DNA of 64,000 nt from Dialister sp900541485 (GTDB lineage: Bacteria; Bacillota; Negativicutes; Veillonellales; Dialisteraceae). Location: positions 310,001 to 374,000 of the forward strand of contig OZ221974.1 in assembly GCA_965119665.1 (NCBI GenBank), in the 5' to 3' direction. Shown one piece after another: positions 55,797-64,000 of the stretch (its first letter is position 1; each line of letters starts with the position of its first letter). Under the pieces are notes generated by a model. That model did not search any database, had not been told where the DNA came from, and saw only the letters and a list, made by a program, of their open reading frames with translations. Position numbers and translations under genes: made by a program.

Positions 55797-56654
55797 CTAA
55801 TTTTTATCCCCCTGATGAATAACTAATTGGGGGAATGGAATAGAAATACCGGCTTCATCAAAAGCCTTTTTTACTTTTATATATAACTGATTTTGTGCGT
55901 CATAATATTTTATGCGTTCTACCTGTGCTCTTACATAGATCCGGATACTGGAATCTGCCATGCCGCTTACATAAATAGGCATATCGGCTCCGTTTAAAAC
56001 ATACTCATCATCACGGAATACTTTTTTCAAAATTTCAATGCATTTTATTAAATCCGTTTCGTACCCGACATCAAAAGTAAATTCGATATTTCTTGTAATA
56101 AAGGTCGAATAATTTTTTATAATGCTGTTTGTTAATTGTGAATTCGGAATGGAAATCATTTGATTTCCCAACGTGGATATTTCTGTATACATAATCCGTA
56201 TATCAACCACGGTTCCCTCGTGAGTTCCTACTTGTATGTAATCGCCTACTTTAAAAGGACGGAAAATCAAAATAAATATACCTGAAGCAATATTACCCAC
56301 ATTATCTTTGAGGCCGAGACCAATAGCAAGACCGAGACCGCCGAAAGCAGCTACTAATGTGCTGGGAGCGACTCCCACGGTTTCCAGTGCCATAATTAAA
56401 ACAACAGCCAATGATAAAAAGAAAATGATTTCTGATACAAAGCTGTTTGCCGACGGATCTGCACTGCTTCTGTTTAAAACACGCCGAACTGCACTTCTAA
56501 GCCACCGGCATATCATATAGCCGATAGCAAGAATTAAGATTGCCTGGATGATATCAATCCCTTTGTTAATAATAAATTCATCCAGTCCTTGTACCAATTT
56601 CCTGGTAAAATCTACTTCCTCTTCAACAAGTTTTCCGACTATATTATCCTGCAC
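55797..56654 (-). CDS. Small-conductance mechanosensitive channel (MscS family)
   Basis: Releases solutes on hypoosmotic shock. 285 residues: N-terminal helices, TM3 with LVAAFGGLGLAIGLGLKDNVGNIASGIFI, beta domain (FKVGDYIQVGTHEGTVVDIRIMYTEIST) and C-terminal alpha-beta cage. GTG start at 56654 with GGAAGG ten bases upstream. Monocistronic; the ECF promoter begins within its 3' flank. Confidence 0.94.
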   Translation of the reverse strand: MQDNIVGKLVEEEVDFTRKLVQGLDEFIINKGIDIIQAILILAIGYMICRWLRSAVRRVLNRSSADPSANSFVSEIIFFLSLAVVLIMALETVGVAPSTLVAAFGGLGLAIGLGLKDNVGNIASGIFILIFRPFKVGDYIQVGTHEGTVVDIRIMYTEISTLGNQMISIPNSQLTNSIIKNYSTFITRNIEFTFDVGYETDLIKCIEILKKVFRDDEYVLNGADMPIYVSGMADSSIRIYVRAQVERIKYYDAQNQLYIKVKKAFDEAGISIPFPQLVIHQGDKN

Positions 56655-56693
56655 TGTATAAATACCTTCCTTTTAACAAAATCAGCTTATCTT

Positions 56694-57539
56694 TTATCTT
56701 TTACATACAGCTTGTTCTCCGGCTTTTATGAGCGATTCTATGACCATAGTTGTCGTGACTGCACCAACTCCACCGGGCACCGGTGTCACTGCTCCTGCTA
56801 CAGGTAATACAGATTCATAATCTGCATCTCCCACTGTTTTACCGTCTATCCGATTAATTCCCACATCTATGACGATTGCACCTTTTTTAATCATATCCCC
56901 ACTTAAGCTGTAAGGATGTCCGACCGCAACGACAATAATATCGGCTTCTTGTGTAATTTCTTTCAAATTTCGGCTTCGGGAGTGACAGATAGTAACAGTA
57001 GCATTCTTATTTAAAAGCATCATAGAAACCGGTTTCCCTATAACATTACTTCTTCCGAGTATCACAACTCTTTTACCTTCCACCGGAATGTCATAACTTT
57101 CAAGTATTTCCATAACAGCACGAGGGGTACATCCGAAAAAACCGTCCCGCCCTGAAAATAACCGCCCTGCATTAACTGTTGTCAGCCCGTCTATATCTTT
57201 ATCAGGATCTATTAAATCAATAATTTTTTGAGTACAGATATGATTCGGTAACGGCATCATCATCAAAATTCCTGTGACGGTAGTATCATCATTCAGACGG
57301 GAAATTAAATTTTCTAACTCTATCTCAGTTACTTGGTTATCTCTTTTTAACAACTCTGATTGAATTCCGTATTTTTTAGCCACCTTTTGCATAAAAGCAG
57401 CATACATAGCGGATGAGGGATTGTCCCCTGTTAAAATAATTGCCAACTTGGGCATATAATTGTAATTTTTTAAATTTTCCAATCGTTTTTTGAGTCGGTT
57501 TTCAAGAGCTGTTGCCACTTTTTTCCCATCAAGTATCAT
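56694..57539 (-). CDS. folD: Methylenetetrahydrofolate dehydrogenase / methenyl-THF cyclohydrolase
   Basis: Bifunctional enzyme interconverting 5,10-methylene-, methenyl- and 10-formyl-THF. 281 residues; family motifs YAAFMQKVAKKYGI, the VTGILMMMPLPNHI segment, PDKDIDGLT, GRSNVIGKPVSMML (NADP site) and PVPGGVGAVTTTMV. 12 bp after fhs, co-transcribed with it. Confidence 0.97.
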   Translation of the reverse strand: MILDGKKVATALENRLKKRLENLKNYNYMPKLAIILTGDNPSSAMYAAFMQKVAKKYGIQSELLKRDNQVTEIELENLISRLNDDTTVTGILMMMPLPNHICTQKIIDLIDPDKDIDGLTTVNAGRLFSGRDGFFGCTPRAVMEILESYDIPVEGKRVVILGRSNVIGKPVSMMLLNKNATVTICHSRSRNLKEITQEADIIVVAVGHPYSLSGDMIKKGAIVIDVGINRIDGKTVGDADYESVLPVAGAVTPVPGGVGAVTTTMVIESLIKAGEQAVCKR

Positions 57540-57551
57540 TTAATCCCTCTT

Positions 57552-59219
57552 TCAAAAAAGTCCAGTAATATTTCCTTCATCATCTACATCAATTTTTTCT
57601 GCTGCCGGATGTTTGGGAAGGCCGGGCATTGTCATAATTTTTCCTGTCAGAACAACAACAAACCCCGCTCCGGCAGACACATGACAGTCTCTTACATGTA
57701 AAGTGAAATCTTCCGGTGCACCCAATAACGACGGGTCATCCGTAAATGATGCCGGTGTCTTGGCAATACAAACAGGCATATCCCCATATCCCATATCCTC
57801 AATATGTTTTAGTTCTTTTTCAGCGGCTCCATCATACTGAACATGAGATGCTCCATATATTTCTTTGGCAATTGTCTCAATTTTTTCCTTAAGAGATTTT
57901 TCCAGATTATAAAGCGGTTTATATCCGGAAGGTTTTTCCATAGCTTGTAAAAGTTTTTCTGCCAAGACCAGACCACCCTTGCCACCTTCAGCAAAAACAT
58001 TGGAATCGGCGACCATAACACCTTTTTCTTCACAAGCTTTATAAATAATATTTTTCTCTTCCTCTGTATCAGTGGGAAATATATTAAGAGCAACAACCAT
58101 CGGAATCTTATACTTCTTTAGATTATCAATATGCCGGAGCAGATTGGGAAGTCCCCTTCTTACTGCTTCAGGATCAGATTCTGATAATTCATTTTTATTT
58201 TTTCCGCCATTCATCTTAAGTGCACGGAGAGTAGCTACTAAAACAACTCCATCAGGATGAAGTCCGGCAAAGCGGCATTTAATATCCAAGAATTTTTCTG
58301 CACCAAGATCGGCACCGAATCCTGCTTCTGTAACTACATAATCAGATAAATGAAGTGCAGTACGGGTAGCTACTACAGAATTGCATCCGTGGGCGATATT
58401 TGCAAAAGGACCACCATGTATAAAAGCGGGAACATGCTCCAATGTTTGTACTAAATTAGGCTTTAAAGCATCTTTCATCAATGCTGCCATGGCTCCCTCA
58501 GCGTGAATATCTCCTGCCCTTACCGGCTCATTATCATAGGTGTATCCTACTATAATCCGGGCAAATCGTTCTTTCATGTCTTTTATTGATTTGGCAAGAC
58601 AAAGAATAGCCATTATTTCGGATGCAACAGTAATATCAAAACCGCTTTCCCGCGGTACTCCGTTTACATGACCTCCAAGTCCTATGACAGCATGTCTTAA
58701 TGCCCGATCATTCATATCCATAACTCGATTCCATACAACTCTGCGGGGATCAATTTGCAATGTATTTCCTTGTTGGATATGATTGTCCACCATAGCCGCC
58801 AATAAATTATGTGTCGCTGTAATTGCATGCAAATCTCCGGTGAAATGGAGATTAATATCTTCCATAGGTACTACTTGCGAATATCCGCCGCCGGCGGCTC
58901 CGCCCTTAATTCCCATGCAAGGACCCAGAGACGGTTCTCTTAAACAAATCATAACTTTTTTATCTAATTGCGCCATAGCCTGACCAAGACCGACTGTAGT
59001 GGTTGTTTTCCCCTCTCCCGCCGGTGTCGGTGAAATAGCGGTCACCAATATTAATTTACCCAAAGGTTTGTTTTTCAGAGACTTTACAAACTTAAGAGAA
59101 ATCTTCCCTTTATAAGGGCCGTATGACTCTAATTCATTTGCAGGAATCCCGATTTTCTTTGCAACATCAATGATGGGATCCATTTTCGCTTTTTGCGCAA
59201 TCTCAATATCACTTAACAA
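57552..59219 (-). CDS. fhs: Formate-tetrahydrofolate ligase (TTG start)
   Basis: ATP-dependent formation of 10-formyl-THF from formate. Motifs: SPTPAGEGKTTTTVGLGQ (P-loop), REPSLGPCMGIKGGAAGGGY, DLHAITATHNLLAAMVDNH. Start chosen as TTG at 59219 (555 residues): GGGAGAGG lies seven bases upstream, and a TGATATAAT extended -10 at 59277-59285 would start the transcript near 59270, excluding the ATG at 59276. Resulting length is the family norm. Confidence 0.95.
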   Translation of the reverse strand: MLSDIEIAQKAKMDPIIDVAKKIGIPANELESYGPYKGKISLKFVKSLKNKPLGKLILVTAISPTPAGEGKTTTTVGLGQAMAQLDKKVMICLREPSLGPCMGIKGGAAGGGYSQVVPMEDINLHFTGDLHAITATHNLLAAMVDNHIQQGNTLQIDPRRVVWNRVMDMNDRALRHAVIGLGGHVNGVPRESGFDITVASEIMAILCLAKSIKDMKERFARIIVGYTYDNEPVRAGDIHAEGAMAALMKDALKPNLVQTLEHVPAFIHGGPFANIAHGCNSVVATRTALHLSDYVVTEAGFGADLGAEKFLDIKCRFAGLHPDGVVLVATLRALKMNGGKNKNELSESDPEAVRRGLPNLLRHIDNLKKYKIPMVVALNIFPTDTEEEKNIIYKACEEKGVMVADSNVFAEGGKGGLVLAEKLLQAMEKPSGYKPLYNLEKSLKEKIETIAKEIYGASHVQYDGAAEKELKHIEDMGYGDMPVCIAKTPASFTDDPSLLGAPEDFTLHVRDCHVSAGAGFVVVLTGKIMTMPGLPKHPAAEKIDVDDEGNITGLF

Positions 59220-59276
59220 TTTTTTACCTCTCCCACTTCTTTTATACAACATTTTATTATTCTTATTTATTTTCAC

Positions 59277-59285
59277 ATTATATCA
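59277..59285 (-). promoter_or_regulatory. Extended -10 promoter of fhs-folD
   Basis: Minus-strand TGATATAAT; predicted start near 59270 leaves a leader of about 50 nt before the TTG start. Confidence 0.55.
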
Positions 59286-59340
59286 CAGTTGAAAGAAATT
59301 ACATTCGTTTTTTTTCATTCTTCTATGCTATAAATACATG

Positions 59341-59370
59341 AAAAAACCTGCCGAGAAAACAGCAGGCTCT
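59341..59370 (-). terminator. Terminator after the penicillin-binding protein gene
   Basis: AGCCTGC pairs with GCAGGTT around a 10-base loop, followed by a T-run on the minus strand. Confidence 0.78.
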
Positions 59371-59383
59371 ATATTTACCTTAT

Positions 59384-61348
59384 TTATCTTGAGAAATGGA
59401 CTGTCACATCCTCACCCCGTTTAACCGTTACTCCCGGCCCGGGTGATTGCGAGTCCGCAAATCCGGTTCCCTCCGGTTTAAATCCGAGTCCGGCACCATT
59501 AATCCATTCCCCGGTATCTCTCATGGACCAACCGTAAAAGTTTGGTAACCGGAACTCATTTATATTTTTCTCCGGTAAGTTGGGAATGCTCTTATGTCCA
59601 TGTTTTTCTTCACTATTTTCAGAACCGCCCCTTTGCTCATTTGATGGAATCTCTAAGTATCTCATAATTTGCCCCATCGTCTCCCTAAAGACCGGTGCGG
59701 CTACCAATCCGCCATAGTAGACCCCCCTCGGATTATCTAACACAACAAGGCAGATTGCCTGTGGATCTTCTATCGGTCCAAATCCGCAAAATGAAGCTAT
59801 ATATTCATTTTCCAAATATCCTCCGCGGACAGCATCCAGCTTTTGTGCCGTTCCCGTTTTTCCTCCCATGTGATATCCCGGTACACGAGCATTCATGCCG
59901 CCCCCTTCGGAAACTTCTTTTTCCATCATATCCTTTACTTCGTCGGCAACTTCTTTAGATACAGGTTCTCCTGCATACTCTGTTTCATAAGATTTATAAA
60001 TAGAGCCATCAGGATTTCTGACCGATTCTAAAATATGGGGCTTTACCATTTTACCGCCATTAGCAAGTGCACTATAAGCCTGCAACATCTGCAGAGGAGT
60101 CACTGCTATTCCTTGACCGATAGACATCGTAGCTACATCGATATCTTTCATATCCTCCGGGTTAAATAAAATTCCGGACTCTTCTCCGGGAAGTTCTATT
60201 CCCGTCGGTTTACCAAACCCGAATTTTTCTGCATATTCTGTCAATGTTTTCCCGCCGGTCAACAAGCCGATATGCGCAAATCCTGTATTAATAGAATATT
60301 TGATAATATCAACCAACTTCACATCACCATAGGAGCCGTCATTCCAATTTTTAATTGTATGCCCCGAGGCCCGAATTTCTCCGGGATCATGCCAAACAAT
60401 ATCGGAAGAATATGTACCGGCAGATAAGGCCGACGCAGCAATTATAGGCTTAAATGTAGAGCCCGGTTCATAAATATCAACAACTGCTTTATTTTTAAAA
60501 TCTTCTTCTTTTGCTTTATCAAAATGATTTGGATCGTAGGTCGGACGACTTCCTAACGCTAGAATTCCGCCGGTTTTCGGATCCATAACGATAATCAGCC
60601 CCCCTTGGGCATGCGTATTTGCCATGGCTCTATCAAGTGCCCGTTCTGCATAAAACTGTATATTTTGATCTATGGTCAAATGTACGGAGCGTTCCCCTTC
60701 AGTCTTATATGGTGCCAGTGCCGACTGAAGAATAGGATTTCCTCTTGCATCCATAAGCAGACGTTGTTTATTCTCGGATCCTCCTATCAATTGATCCATA
60801 GACATTTCAAGTCCGTCCAGTCCTTTATCATCTATACCCACAAAGCCTAAAACGTTCGCTAATAACGGACCGTTCGGATAATATCTCCGGCTTTCATCAA
60901 CAAAACGAAGGCCTTCCCACTTTCTTTCCTTCAAGAGCGAAAGAACGCGCTCGGAATCTTCCGGGTCCATCAAACGTTGTATCCAAACAAAGCGGGTATC
61001 TTTTGTCAGTTTCTCCAACAATATATTTTCCGGTTGCTTCACTAATGGTGATAATTCTTTGGCTATTTCTTTCGGATCTCCATTAATCATACCGGGATCA
61101 CAATATAATGATTTAACCATGACGGAAAATGCCAGCGGTTTACCGTTTCTATCAAAGATAGTACCCCTGGGAGAATAAAGGATCTGCACACCTTCTGTTT
61201 GTGCCAATGCCATTTTTTTATATCTGTCGTTATCAATAATCTGAACATAAAACAGACGTATTCCCAAAATAAATACTATGAGAGTAAATAATCCGGCTAT
61301 CCAGGCACTTCTTTTTCTCATAATACTTCTTGGTCTAATTTTCCTCAT
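59384..61348 (-). CDS. Class B penicillin-binding protein (FtsI/SpoVD type) with PASTA domain
   Basis: Peptidoglycan transpeptidase, 654 residues. N-terminal cytoplasmic basic stretch and one membrane helix (14-32), a dimerisation domain, then the transpeptidase: active Ser in EPGSTFKP (about 297), SIN motif in YSINTGFAHIG, KTGTAQK. A C-terminal PASTA-like domain (about 590-654) is typical of Firmicute division PBPs. Overlaps the CCA-adding enzyme gene by 14 bp. Pairs functionally with a SEDS protein such as that at 23.5 kb. Confidence 0.94.
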   Translation of the reverse strand: MRKIRPRSIMRKRSAWIAGLFTLIVFILGIRLFYVQIIDNDRYKKMALAQTEGVQILYSPRGTIFDRNGKPLAFSVMVKSLYCDPGMINGDPKEIAKELSPLVKQPENILLEKLTKDTRFVWIQRLMDPEDSERVLSLLKERKWEGLRFVDESRRYYPNGPLLANVLGFVGIDDKGLDGLEMSMDQLIGGSENKQRLLMDARGNPILQSALAPYKTEGERSVHLTIDQNIQFYAERALDRAMANTHAQGGLIIVMDPKTGGILALGSRPTYDPNHFDKAKEEDFKNKAVVDIYEPGSTFKPIIAASALSAGTYSSDIVWHDPGEIRASGHTIKNWNDGSYGDVKLVDIIKYSINTGFAHIGLLTGGKTLTEYAEKFGFGKPTGIELPGEESGILFNPEDMKDIDVATMSIGQGIAVTPLQMLQAYSALANGGKMVKPHILESVRNPDGSIYKSYETEYAGEPVSKEVADEVKDMMEKEVSEGGGMNARVPGYHMGGKTGTAQKLDAVRGGYLENEYIASFCGFGPIEDPQAICLVVLDNPRGVYYGGLVAAPVFRETMGQIMRYLEIPSNEQRGGSENSEEKHGHKSIPNLPEKNINEFRLPNFYGWSMRDTGEWINGAGLGFKPEGTGFADSQSPGPGVTVKRGEDVTVHFSR

Positions 61349-62837
61349 TATGGCGTCTCCTGTATCTGTTTCCTGCTTCTAAAAGTGTTTCAGGTTCATT
61401 TCTTAATTCTCCATTTTGTACACGGAATAATAAATTTTTCATTCCTTCTCCGATATGGTTTTTCAAAACGGAAATAAGCCTCTCATCATATCTCAAATCT
61501 TTTGTTGAAACTGGCATTTCCTCACATAAGTCCATCATATATTCCCCAAAGGCCTGATGTCCGTTTGTAGCTGAAAATGGACGCCCGCAGCCGATAATAT
61601 CTGCTTTACAAAGCTCCATTAACTCTTTAATTCCCTGCCTCATATCTGCAGAAGACTTAAATACTCCGCTCCTGGAAATCTGGCGAAGCCATTTCTTTCC
61701 GTCAGCTGCTTCCGTATTGGCAAAATAATGAAAACGCATATGGTTTTTAACAAGCCAAACAACCCGTGAAATAAAACTTGGAGGAAATGCAAGACGAATG
61801 AGTACTGCCGAAGAAATTTCAGCGCCTTTCGAATCATGCCCATAGTCGGTATATTTTCCATTCCGTATAGCTCTGACCCCCGGCATACCTTTTCCCACAT
61901 CATGAAAAAGTGCTGCCCACCGCAAGACATCTTCCCGCGGTGAAGCTTCCACTACAGCTAATGTATGGTTCCATGCATCAAATTTGTGAAACTGCTTTTC
62001 CTGCGGTAAATCAACCAAATGTGATAATTCCGGCAGTATAGGTACCGCATATTTCTTTTTGTTTACCTTTACAAAGCAACTTGATTGATTCAACCCTGAT
62101 CTTACAAATAAATCTAAGCCTCGGGCCGGATGGTCTGATTTCATCAAAACTTGTAATTCTGATTTCACACGTGATAAAGAAAGACCTTCTACCCTGTATA
62201 AAGACGGAGATATTGCTCTAAAAAGCTCTTTGTCAGCCTGAAAATCAAGTTGTCCTAAAAAACGACAGGCACGAAAAAGACGAAGTGCATCTTCCTGAAA
62301 ACGATCTTTAGCAATACCTACAGTTCTCAAAATCCGACGGTCTAAATCAGCAATGCCGCCAAAGTAATCATAGATTACACCATCTGCATCTATAGCTATG
62401 GCATTGACCGTGAAATCCCGACGAGATAAGTCATCCTTTAATGTTTTGGCAAAACAAATTTCTTTCGGTCTGTGACTGTCATTTCCGTAAAAGTCGCTTC
62501 GAAAGGTCGTCACTTCATATATATTTTCATTGATTAAAATAGAAACCGTACCAAAACGATACCCTCCACGATCAATAATTTTCCACTCATTTTGTATGGC
62601 ACAGGAAACAATCTCATCCGGTCGGGCTGACGTTGTAATATCCCAATCATGAGGCACTTTTTCTAAGAGAAGATCTCTGACTGAGCCGCCCACCAAGTAG
62701 GCTTCATATCCGCCTTTTTCCAGCGCATTCATAATCTGTAATGCACCTTTATTTATTTTCCCTATATCATTTTTATGTATAAAATCCACCTTGTTTTCTT
62801 TCAGCAGATAATTTTTTACACGGCCAATAAAATTCAT
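61335..62837 (-). CDS. cca: CCA-adding tRNA nucleotidyltransferase with HD domain
   Basis: Adds or repairs the CCA end of tRNAs. 500 residues: class II nucleotidyltransferase head YLVGGSVRDLLLEKVPHDWDITTSA, RRDFTVNAIAID, RFLGQLDFQADKE-like neck, and a C-terminal HD phosphohydrolase domain (LFHDVGKGMPG, GHDSKGAEIS). Longer than the Bacillus CCA enzyme because of this HD domain. It could also be a poly(A) polymerase; the HD fusion and context favour CCA. Confidence 0.9.
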   Translation of the reverse strand: MNFIGRVKNYLLKENKVDFIHKNDIGKINKGALQIMNALEKGGYEAYLVGGSVRDLLLEKVPHDWDITTSARPDEIVSCAIQNEWKIIDRGGYRFGTVSILINENIYEVTTFRSDFYGNDSHRPKEICFAKTLKDDLSRRDFTVNAIAIDADGVIYDYFGGIADLDRRILRTVGIAKDRFQEDALRLFRACRFLGQLDFQADKELFRAISPSLYRVEGLSLSRVKSELQVLMKSDHPARGLDLFVRSGLNQSSCFVKVNKKKYAVPILPELSHLVDLPQEKQFHKFDAWNHTLAVVEASPREDVLRWAALFHDVGKGMPGVRAIRNGKYTDYGHDSKGAEISSAVLIRLAFPPSFISRVVWLVKNHMRFHYFANTEAADGKKWLRQISRSGVFKSSADMRQGIKELMELCKADIIGCGRPFSATNGHQAFGEYMMDLCEEMPVSTKDLRYDERLISVLKNHIGEGMKNLLFRVQNGELRNEPETLLEAGNRYRRRHNEEN

Positions 62838-62900
62838 TTCCTCAAGACCTTTATGATTTCAATTGATTAAATCATATACGATTTTATCAACAGGTGCAAG

Positions 62901-62935
62901 AAAAACGCTTACCCCGTTACGGATAAGCGCTTTTG
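62901..62935 (-). terminator. Terminator after the malic enzyme gene
   Basis: AAAAGCGCTTATCC pairs with GGGTAAGCGTTTTT around a short loop on the minus strand, with a terminal T-run. Confidence 0.88.
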
Positions 62936-62957
62936 ATTCGGTATAACCATTACTCCA

Positions 62958-64000
62958 TTAATCTTTATACTGTTCCGGCAATTCTTTCACACGAGCAACT
63001 CCTGATTCAATAGCAGCCTTAGCAGATGCTTTTGCCACTGCATGAGCAACTCGTTTATCAAATACATTCACCACTACATAATCAGGATTTAATTCTTCAT
63101 CAGAAACCAATTCTGCCAGTGCATGTGCTGCCGCCAGCTTCATCGGCTCATTAATTTGACGGGCGCGGACATCTAATGCACCACGGAAAAGCCCGGGAAA
63201 TACGGATGAATTATTTACCTGGTTCGGCATATCACTCCGGCCGGTACCGAAAACATAAACTCCCAATTCCCTTGCATCCGCCAGCATCATCTCCGGTATC
63301 GGATTAGCCATGGCAAATACTACATTTTTTTCTGCCATAGTTTTAATAGCTGCTTTATGCGCTTCTTTAAATGCTGCCGGTGAAGAACTTGCCACAAGAA
63401 TATCTGCACCCTTTACAGCCTCTACAAAAGTTCCCTGTTTATTCTCCGGGTTTACTTCGCTAACCAATGCTTTTTGTATACGATTCAGCTTACCATTATC
63501 ATATAAAATACCCTTGCTGTTGAGTATTGTCATATTCTCCGCTCTGACACCGTCTTCCAAAAGAAGACGGGCAATAGCCGTCCCTGCAGCACCTGCCCCG
63601 GAAATAACAACTTTGACTTCATCAATTTTCTTTTTCGTAAGACGAAGTGCACCAATAACAGCTGCCAATGCGGCGATAGCCGTTCCATGCTGGTCATCAT
63701 GGAATACAGGAATGTTCATAGTAGCTTTCAATTCATCTTCAATGTCATAGCATTTAGGAGAAGAGAAATCTTCCAAATTAATCCCTGCAAAAGATTTTTC
63801 CAACAATTGGATTGTATGTACGATTTCATCTTTATCTTTGCTGTTGATAACAATCGGAATTGCATCAATATTACCAAACTTTTTATAAAGAGCGCTTTTC
63901 CCTTCCATAACCGGCATAGCAGCAGCTGCTCCAATATCTCCTAATCCGAGCACACGGGTTCCGTCAGAAATAACAGCTACTACGTTCCCGCGCCATGTCA
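62958..64000 (-). CDS. Malic enzyme, partial (runs off right edge)
   Basis: Oxidative decarboxylation of malate to pyruvate. The open frame extends to the window edge, giving 347 C-terminal residues of about 390-410. It starts within NVVAVISDGTRVLGLGDIG, and shows FHDDQHGTAIAALAAV, the NAD(P) loop VISGAGAAGTAIARL, FAMANPIPEMM and GRSDMPNQVNNSSVFPGLFRGALD. Short bacterial form without the PTA extension. Cofactor preference is not decided. Confidence 0.96.
   Translation of the reverse strand, partial: TWRGNVVAVISDGTRVLGLGDIGAAAAMPVMEGKSALYKKFGNIDAIPIVINSKDKDEIVHTIQLLEKSFAGINLEDFSSPKCYDIEDELKATMNIPVFHDDQHGTAIAALAAVIGALRLTKKKIDEVKVVISGAGAAGTAIARLLLEDGVRAENMTILNSKGILYDNGKLNRIQKALVSEVNPENKQGTFVEAVKGADILVASSSPAAFKEAHKAAIKTMAEKNVVFAMANPIPEMMLADARELGVYVFGTGRSDMPNQVNNSSVFPGLFRGALDVRARQINEPMKLAAAHALAELVSDEELNPDYVVVNVFDKRVAHAVAKASAKAAIESGVARVKELPEQYKD

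Overview
The window looks like a core chromosomal segment of a low-GC, strictly anaerobic bacterium with a diderm envelope, most likely a Negativicute (Veillonellaceae; the 16S region is reminiscent of Dialister, judged from memory and not aligned). Clues are Firmicute-style gene content and regulation (a T-box riboswitch, ECF transporter, G5/3D-domain and SpoIID-domain wall proteins, formate-THF ligase) next to a phosphoethanolamine transferase of the type that decorates lipid A or LPS core. Most genes are on the minus strand. Exceptions are the block at 29.5-34.8 kb (without the HAD gene), one Ppx/GppA gene and a 53-codon ORF. No transposase, prophage or CRISPR array was seen.

Left end (1-5.4 kb): the most unusual region. 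One operon-like minus-strand cluster encodes a NifH-like ATPase, two NifD/NifK-like subunits, a periplasmic-binding lipoprotein of the haem/corrinoid/siderophore class, and a CobN/BchH-type chelatase large subunit that runs off the window. The NifDK-like pair keeps Cys positions suited to an interface Fe-S cluster but shows no FeMo-cofactor ligands. This is best read as an undescribed tetrapyrrole-handling reductase/(de)chelatase system, not nitrogen fixation.

5.6-15 kb: housekeeping run secF, secD, 5-formyl-THF cyclo-ligase, yajC, tgt, queA, a SpoIID-domain protein, ruvB, ruvA, ruvC. With queF at 52 kb, tgt and queA supply the end of queuosine synthesis. 15-25.5 kb: an aminotransferase-IV protein lacking the PLP lysine, etfA/etfB with a palindromic operator, dnaE, two tiny genes, an orphan CydB-like membrane protein, an unrecognised gene, an FtsW/RodA protein and trmB. 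25.5-34.8 kb: the phosphoethanolamine transferase, a PFL/ACT pair (UPF0210/UPF0237), exodeoxyribonuclease III, an orphan response regulator, a nucleotide-sugar epimerase, a HAD phosphatase, an EamA exporter and an RluA-family pseudouridine synthase.

34.9-40.1 kb: one complete rRNA operon (16S-23S-5S, minus strand) with tandem consensus promoters, no spacer tRNA, and complementary flanks that form the 16S and 23S processing stems. It is preceded by thiM-thiE. 41.6-46 kb: thioredoxin, tmRNA, a P1 peptidase, rluD, lspA and a G5/3D-domain protein. 46.3-51.9 kb: a polyphosphate block with ppk, a Ppx/GppA-HD paralogue whose catalytic motifs have all decayed, and divergently an intact Ppx/GppA-HD protein.

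52-64 kb: queF; a tryptophan-type ECF transporter operon whose substrate-binding component is fused to an ATPase and which is headed by a T-box with a UGG (Trp) specifier; mscS; folD-fhs (one-carbon metabolism, linking to the cyclo-ligase at 8 kb); a PASTA-bearing penicillin-binding protein; a CCA-adding enzyme; and a malic enzyme cut by the right edge.
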